From JAGLOK01 sp963675575 (GTDB lineage: Bacteria > Bacillota > Clostridia > Christensenellales > UMGS416): DNA of 64,000 nucleotides. This document shows, piece by piece, positions 59,572 through 64,000 of this stretch (the first letter of the stretch is position 1; every line of letters begins with the position of its first letter). The notes under the pieces were generated by a model that searched no databases, was not told the DNA's origin, and saw nothing but the letters and a program-made list of their open reading frames with translations. Location: assembly GCA_963675575.1 (NCBI GenBank), contig OY776378.1, forward strand, positions 1,488,001 through 1,552,000, given 5' to 3'. The position numbers and the translations under genes are program-made.

Positions 59572-59600
59572 ATAATAACTTAAAACTTGCTATTTTGCAA
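59572..59600 (-). promoter_or_regulatory. Candidate internal promoter before yajC
   Basis: Minus strand TTGCAA (59595-59600) and TATTAT (59572-59577), 17-base spacer, in the 102-base gap between tgt and yajC. Confidence 0.45.
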
Positions 59601-59608
59601 TATGTTCT

Positions 59609-60721
59609 CTACGTATTTTCAGACGAATTAATAAATTCTTCACGAAATGTAAGCATTTTATCGTTTTTTATCGCGTTTTTTATGCGCTCGGTCAGTTTTA
59701 TAAGATATCTTAGGTTGTGCCACGAAGCCAAACGCGGTCCTAAAATCTCTTTCGCTTTAAATAGATGGCGCAAATACGCACGTGAATAATTTTGACACAG
59801 ATGGCAATCACAATTGTCATCCAATGGCGATAAATCCTCGGTATGCTTCGCGTTTAAGATGTTTATTTTGCCGTGGGATGTGAAAAGCGTTCCTGTTCTG
59901 GCTGTGCGCGTCGGAAGCACGCAGTCAAACATGTCTATGCCTCGAGCAATGCCTTCCACAATATAATCCGGGCTTCCAACTCCCATAAGATAGCGAGGCT
60001 TGTTTTCCACCAAATATGGGCGCAAAACATCAAGCGTGTGATACATCTCCTCCGCAGGCTCGCCAACCGAAAGGCCGCCGATGGAATATCCGGGCAAATC
60101 AATCTCGGTTGTGCGCTTGGCGCTTTCAACTCGTAAATCGTCATATGTGCCGCCTTGTATTATCCCAAACAGTGCCTGGCGCGCTGTGTCTTTGTGCGCT
60201 TCCTTGCAGCGCTCCAACCAGCGCAACGTGCGTTCCATAGATTTTTTGACATAGTCGTGTTCAGAGGGCCAAGGCGCGCATTCATCAAATGCCATAATGA
60301 TGTCAGCTCCCAGCGCATTTTGTATCTCAATAGCTTTTTCAGGTGACAAAAAGTGCTTTGAACCGTCAATGTGCGACTGAAAAGCTACACCTTTTTCTTC
60401 TATCTTTCGGAAACCCGAAAGCGAAAAAACCTGGAATCCGCCTGAGTCTGTAAGTATTGGCCTGTCCCAATTCATGAAATTATGCAGTCCGCCGGCTTTT
60501 TTCACAAGCTCATGTCCGGGGCGAAGATACAAATGATATGTATTTGACAAAATTATCTGCGCGTCGATAGCTTTAAGTTCATTCGTTGACATAGCTTTAA
60601 CCGTTGCCTGGGTGCCGACTGGCATAAAAACGGGCGTCTCTATCACGCCATGAGGCGTTGTAAACTCCCCTATCCTAGCTCCCGATTGCTTGCACACTTT
60701 AGTTATTTTATATTCAAACAT
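59609..60721 (-). CDS. tgt: Queuine/preQ1 tRNA-guanine transglycosylase
   Basis: A 370-residue enzyme that puts preQ1 into the wobble position of GUN-anticodon tRNAs. The active-site Asp lies in LTDSGGFQVFSL, the second Asp region is FDCVLPTRTARTGT, and zinc is held by CDCHLCQNY plus the later His in ASWHN. In-frame codons run up to 60814, but they lie in queA; the ATG at 60721 overlaps the queA stop by one base (TAATG). Confidence 0.97.
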   Translation of the reverse strand: MFEYKITKVCKQSGARIGEFTTPHGVIETPVFMPVGTQATVKAMSTNELKAIDAQIILSNTYHLYLRPGHELVKKAGGLHNFMNWDRPILTDSGGFQVFSLSGFRKIEEKGVAFQSHIDGSKHFLSPEKAIEIQNALGADIIMAFDECAPWPSEHDYVKKSMERTLRWLERCKEAHKDTARQALFGIIQGGTYDDLRVESAKRTTEIDLPGYSIGGLSVGEPAEEMYHTLDVLRPYLVENKPRYLMGVGSPDYIVEGIARGIDMFDCVLPTRTARTGTLFTSHGKINILNAKHTEDLSPLDDNCDCHLCQNYSRAYLRHLFKAKEILGPRLASWHNLRYLIKLTERIKNAIKNDKMLTFREEFINSSENT

Positions 60722-61743
60722 TATTTTATAAACATGGCATCCCCAAATGAGAAAAACCTGTATCTCTCCTTTACAGCAGTATTGTAAACTTCCAACATCT
60801 CTTCGCGAGAGCATAAAGCCGATACCAACATCAAAAGCGTGGATTTTGGCAGATGAAAGTTAGTTATAAGCGCGTCGCACGCCTTGAAGCAATATCCCGG
60901 AAAGATGAATATATCCGTGTCGCCTTTTGCCGCGTGTACTATTCCCTCATCATCAGTTACGGTTTCAAGCGTACGCACAGAAGTTGTACCCACACAAATA
61001 ATACGTCCGCCTTCACAATGTGTTTTGTTTAACAAGTCAGCGGTTTCCTGGGTCACTTCATAATATTCCGAGTGCATCTTGTGGGTTGCGACATCCTCGA
61101 CATTCACAGGGCGAAATGTGCCCAGCCCCACATGCAAAAGCACCTTTGCAACGTTAACTCCCATATCATCAATCTTGCTTAAAAGCTCTTGTGTGAAATG
61201 CAGCCCCGCGGTCGGTGCCGCCGCAGAACCATTAAGGCGCGCGTATACCGTCTGATACCTTGATTTTTCTTCAAGCTTTTCGTGTATATATGGCGGAAGC
61301 GGCATTACGCCTATTTCGTCCAATATCTCTTCCAAAATACCATCATATATAAGCTCAACATGCCTTATACCCTCATCAAACTCCGAAAGCACACGCATCT
61401 TTAGCTTTTCCCCAAATGAAAACTCTCGTCCCGCTACGGCTCTTTTGGCAGGCTTTGCGAGAATCTCCCATACATCGCCTTCTAAGCGTTTGAGAAGCAA
61501 TATCTCAATCTTGCCGCCGGTGTCTTGCCGCGTGCCATATAGGCGAGCGGGAATCACCTTTGTGTCGTTTATAACCAAAGTGTCACCGGGATTAAGATAA
61601 TCAACTATATCGCTGAAATGTTTATGCACAATGTTCTTTTGCGCCCTGTCATACACCAAAAGACGCGAAGTATCGCGCTTTTTAATGGGTGTTTGAGCTA
61701 TAAGTTCCTCGGGCAGATGGTAATCGAAGAGATCAGTTTTCAT
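60721..61743 (-). CDS. queA: S-adenosylmethionine:tRNA ribosyltransferase-isomerase
   Basis: A 340-residue enzyme that converts preQ1 in tRNA to epoxyqueuosine. FDYHLPEELIAQTPIKKRDTSRLLV at the start, APTAGLHFT and the C-terminal NFHLPKSTLLMLVSA are standard. It shares one base with ruvB on one side and with tgt on the other. Confidence 0.97.
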   Translation of the reverse strand: MKTDLFDYHLPEELIAQTPIKKRDTSRLLVYDRAQKNIVHKHFSDIVDYLNPGDTLVINDTKVIPARLYGTRQDTGGKIEILLLKRLEGDVWEILAKPAKRAVAGREFSFGEKLKMRVLSEFDEGIRHVELIYDGILEEILDEIGVMPLPPYIHEKLEEKSRYQTVYARLNGSAAAPTAGLHFTQELLSKIDDMGVNVAKVLLHVGLGTFRPVNVEDVATHKMHSEYYEVTQETADLLNKTHCEGGRIICVGTTSVRTLETVTDDEGIVHAAKGDTDIFIFPGYCFKACDALITNFHLPKSTLLMLVSALCSREEMLEVYNTAVKERYRFFSFGDAMFIK

Positions 61744-62774
61744 TATAAAAAGTTGCCCTGCTTTGTATTATTTTTATCATTGTACGGAATGCCAAAATGA
61801 TCATATGCGTTTGGCAGCGCGATGCGCCCGCGCGGAGTGCGATTTATAAAGCCCAACTGCAAAAGATACGGTTCATATACATCTTCTATGGTAACCGATT
61901 CTTCGCCTGTTGCCGCCGCCAATGTGTCAAGCCCCACGGGCCCGCCATTAAACTTATTAATAATGGTCAGCATCACATTGCGATCAACGCCGTCCAATCC
62001 CAGTTTGTCAACTTCAAGCATTTCAAGCCCCAGCTTCGCCACTTCCAAAGTTATTATACCATCGGCCCGTATCATCGCATAGTCACGCACACGTTTAAGC
62101 AGCCTGTTGGCTATACGTGGTGTTCCCCTTGAGCGGCATGCGATTTCCCATGCGCCGTCTTCTCTTGTTTCCACGCCTAATATTCGCGCGCTTCGCTTTA
62201 TTATTGTCGCAAGTTCATCTGGAGTATATATTTCAAGCCTGCAAATCACACCGAATCTATCCAATAGCGGAGAGGTCAGCATACCGGCGCGTGTCGTTGC
62301 GCCAACAAGTGTAAATTTCGGCAAATCAAGTCGTATCGAGCGTGCCGAAGGTCCTTTGCCTATGATGATATCCAGCTTACAGTCTTCCATGGCGGGGTAT
62401 AGCACTTCCGCAACAGAATTATTCATTCTGTGAATTTCATCAATAAAAAGAACATCGCCCTCGCCGAGGTTTGTAAGAATGGCAGCCAAATCTCCTGTGC
62501 GCTCGATAGCGGGGCCTGAGGTGGTGCGTATCTGTACATTTAGCTCATTTGCGATGATGTTTGCAAGCGTTGTCTTTCCAAGCCCTGGAGGGCCATACAG
62601 CAAAACATGGTCCAGGGATTCTTCGCGCATCTTAGCCGCGCCGATAAAGATATCAAGCTGTTCTTTAGCTTTTTCCTGCCCGACATATTCGCCCATTGTT
62701 TTTGGACGAAGCGTTATTTCTATATCTAAATCTTCTGTGTTTTTTTCAGATGATAGGAATCTGTTTTCAATCAT
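61743..62774 (-). CDS. ruvB: Holliday junction branch migration helicase RuvB
   Basis: A 343-residue AAA+ motor. LRPKTMGEYVGQEKAKEQL, Walker A GPPGLGKTT, Walker B LFIDEIHRM, the sensor/arginine-finger region FTLVGATTRAGMLTSPLLDRFG and a C-terminal winged helix are in order. Works with RuvA and RuvC encoded just upstream. Confidence 0.98.
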   Translation of the reverse strand: MIENRFLSSEKNTEDLDIEITLRPKTMGEYVGQEKAKEQLDIFIGAAKMREESLDHVLLYGPPGLGKTTLANIIANELNVQIRTTSGPAIERTGDLAAILTNLGEGDVLFIDEIHRMNNSVAEVLYPAMEDCKLDIIIGKGPSARSIRLDLPKFTLVGATTRAGMLTSPLLDRFGVICRLEIYTPDELATIIKRSARILGVETREDGAWEIACRSRGTPRIANRLLKRVRDYAMIRADGIITLEVAKLGLEMLEVDKLGLDGVDRNVMLTIINKFNGGPVGLDTLAAATGEESVTIEDVYEPYLLQLGFINRTPRGRIALPNAYDHFGIPYNDKNNTKQGNFL

Positions 62775-62775
62775 C

Positions 62776-63366
62776 TTAAGCTCCCTTGTGCTTCAGCGCC
62801 GCTGTAATGAGCTCTTCGACAGTGTCGTATAATCCAGCGTCATTTATTGCGCGGCTGGCTTCAGTGGATGTGAACCCTAGTGCCATAAGCCCGGCAAGCG
62901 CTTCTTGCGTCACGCTTGAGTTGCGAGGCTGAGGCATGTCTTTAAACGCGCCTGTCAGCTCTTTATTGTCCACTTTTTCTTTAAGCTCCAGTATCATACG
63001 AAGCGCGGTCTTTTTGCCCACACCCGGAGCGCGCGATATGGCTTCGGCATCCTCGGCGACAAGCGCAACAGCAAGCTCGGTTACGCTCATCACGGACAAT
63101 ATGCTGGTTGCGGCTTTTGGTCCTATGCCGTTTACCGTTATAATTTTTTCAAACATAATTTTTTCTTCGGCGGATAAAAATCCGTAAAGAGTCATCTCTC
63201 CTTCACGCACATGAAAATGCGTGAAAACCTTGGCTGTTTCGCCAATCTCGCCGATTTCGGCCAAAGTGCGGGTGGAAACACCAATAAGATATCCCACACC
63301 ATTACATTCTATTACAACGCTGTCAGCGTGTTTTTGCGCTATTTCACCTTTAAAATATGCGTACAT
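62776..63366 (-). CDS. ruvA: Holliday junction DNA-binding protein RuvA
   Basis: A 196-residue tetramer subunit. An N-terminal OB domain (MYAYFKGEIAQKHADSVVIECNGVGYLI), tandem helix-hairpin-helix motifs (TVNGIGPKAATSIL and RAPGVGKKTALRMILELKEK) and the C-terminal RuvB-binding domain (about 145-196) are all present. Confidence 0.97.
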   Translation of the reverse strand: MYAYFKGEIAQKHADSVVIECNGVGYLIGVSTRTLAEIGEIGETAKVFTHFHVREGEMTLYGFLSAEEKIMFEKIITVNGIGPKAATSILSVMSVTELAVALVAEDAEAISRAPGVGKKTALRMILELKEKVDNKELTGAFKDMPQPRNSSVTQEALAGLMALGFTSTEASRAINDAGLYDTVEELITAALKHKGA

Positions 63367-63393
63367 AATTCTCCTTAAAGAGTCGCATGAAAG

Positions 63394-63894
63394 TTATTTT
63401 ATCTTAAATCCGCTTGATAAATTATACGATTGCGCGTGACATATTGCAACCGCCAAAGCATCGGCAGCGTCATCGGGACGGGCTATCTCCTTCATGCAAA
63501 GAAGCGCTTTCACCATCTGCTGCATTTGATTTTTGTCAGCTCTGCCATATCCGCACACTGCCTGTTTCACCTGAAGAGGCGTATATTCATATAGATTTTC
63601 CGAACCTACAAGGTTGTTTGCCGCTATTACACTCACACCTCTAGCATGCGCAACGGTAAGTGCGGTTTTAATGTTTTTGTTAAAAAAAAGCTCTTCAAAA
63701 GCGACGCATAAGGGATTATATTGCTTTATAAGTTCCTGAGTATCATTAAATATGATAGATAATCTTTTGGGAAGAGGCATACCTGCGGGCGTTGAAATAA
63801 TCCCAAAATCAACAAGGCTTATTGTGCTATTTTCTTTTTTTACCACTCCATATCCTACTGTTGCAAGACCGGGATCTATGCCCAAGATAATCAT
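63394..63894 (-). CDS. ruvC: Holliday junction resolvase RuvC
   Basis: A 166-residue RNase H-fold nuclease. The four acidic active-site residues are visible: Asp7 (GIDPGLATVGYG), a Glu in AFEELFFNKN, and the Asp pair in RPDDAADALAVAICH. First gene of the ruvC-ruvA-ruvB-queA-tgt-yajC unit. The GGAG site precedes the ATG. Confidence 0.97.
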   Translation of the reverse strand: MIILGIDPGLATVGYGVVKKENSTISLVDFGIISTPAGMPLPKRLSIIFNDTQELIKQYNPLCVAFEELFFNKNIKTALTVAHARGVSVIAANNLVGSENLYEYTPLQVKQAVCGYGRADKNQMQQMVKALLCMKEIARPDDAADALAVAICHAQSYNLSSGFKIK

Positions 63895-63932
63895 ACAATC
63901 TCCAAAAAAATATACTAAATATTTGCGTTACA

Positions 63933-63946
63933 GGAACATATGTATT
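63933..63946. promoter_or_regulatory. Candidate LexA operator at ruvC
   Basis: GGAACATATGTATT matches CGAACRNRYGTTYC at 11 of 14 positions. It overlaps the -10 box of the ruvC promoter. Weaker than the lexA and recA boxes. Confidence 0.5.
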
Positions 63947-63972
63947 GTAGCATAGTTTCTAGCTGTTTTAAA
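63944..63972 (-). promoter_or_regulatory. Candidate ruvC promoter
   Basis: Minus strand TACAAT (63944-63949) with TTTAAA (63967-63972) 17 bases upstream, 49 bases before the ATG. Confidence 0.5.
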
Positions 63973-64000
63973 GAGAGAGCGGCTTGTTTTTTTAGTTTAA

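Noticed and set aside
1..64000. CRISPR arrays, insertion sequences, rRNA genes, replication origin
   Set aside because: I found no regularly spaced direct repeats, transposase genes, rRNA sequence or DnaA-box cluster while reading both strands.

Overview
This window looks like a stretch of chromosome from a low-GC, anaerobic Firmicute of the class Clostridia. The evidence is AT-rich intergenic DNA, strong GGAGG ribosome sites, an IspH-S1 fusion protein, a clostridial-type HutP, RNase Y, a DhaL/DegV-like (YloV) protein beside an Asp23-family protein, a T-box on pheST, and Gram-positive-type LexA operators. Almost everything is housekeeping. I see no CRISPR array, insertion sequence or prophage. 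No sporulation gene is visible.

Left part, mostly + strand. Positions 2-3911 hold a biotin-dependent, Na+-pumping decarboxylase operon: carboxyltransferase, small membrane subunit, biotin carrier, Na+-transporting beta subunit and a second, pyruvate/oxaloacetate-type carboxyltransferase. Then come an RpiR regulator and a flavoprotein (4119-6220), and hutP-cmk-plsC-ispH/S1 (6349-10413). A gene-poor stretch at 10414-10859 carries a structured repeat and a broken tRNA end. A cluster of eight tRNA genes on the minus strand follows (Pro, Glu, CAU, Asp, Phe, Thr, Tyr, Leu; 10860-11845). The RNA-modification and mismatch-repair operon miaB-mutS-mutL-miaA comes next, then hfq and a PLP-dependent C-S lyase-like gene (12026-20467).

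Middle part, mostly - strand. It runs lexA, a tyrosine recombinase, rnhA and proC (20474-23764), with a tiny eight-cysteine protein gene hidden on the + strand between lexA and the recombinase. Then come tRNA-Trp (+), a small unknown gene coupled to purB, an aldo/keto reductase, and rny-recA-cinA-pgsA-rimO-ftsK (27193-35561). They are followed by an aspartate kinase with a dUTPase, pnp-rpsO, zapA, and pheST behind a T-box (35674-44430). A complete histidine operon hisZGDBHAFIE fills 44414-50608.

Right part. It holds an aminotransferase, the Asp23/YloV/RecG operon (52127-56187), and a small accessory patch: a DUF998 membrane protein, a cupin, a second aldo/keto reductase and a DUF4064-like protein (56328-58982). 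The ruvC-ruvA-ruvB-queA-tgt-yajC operon (59177-63894) closes the window.

Two regulatory themes link the regions. LexA-type operators lie at the lexA, recA and (weaker) ruvC promoters, so the recombination genes probably form a shared SOS regulon. Several structured elements are not explained by genes: a two-copy repeat with a compensating stem, a perfect 15-bp inverted repeat at the start of the recombinase transcript, and a duplicated promoter module shared by purB and the aldo/keto reductase gene. All calls come from reading the sequence. Family names rest on motif recognition, not on searches.
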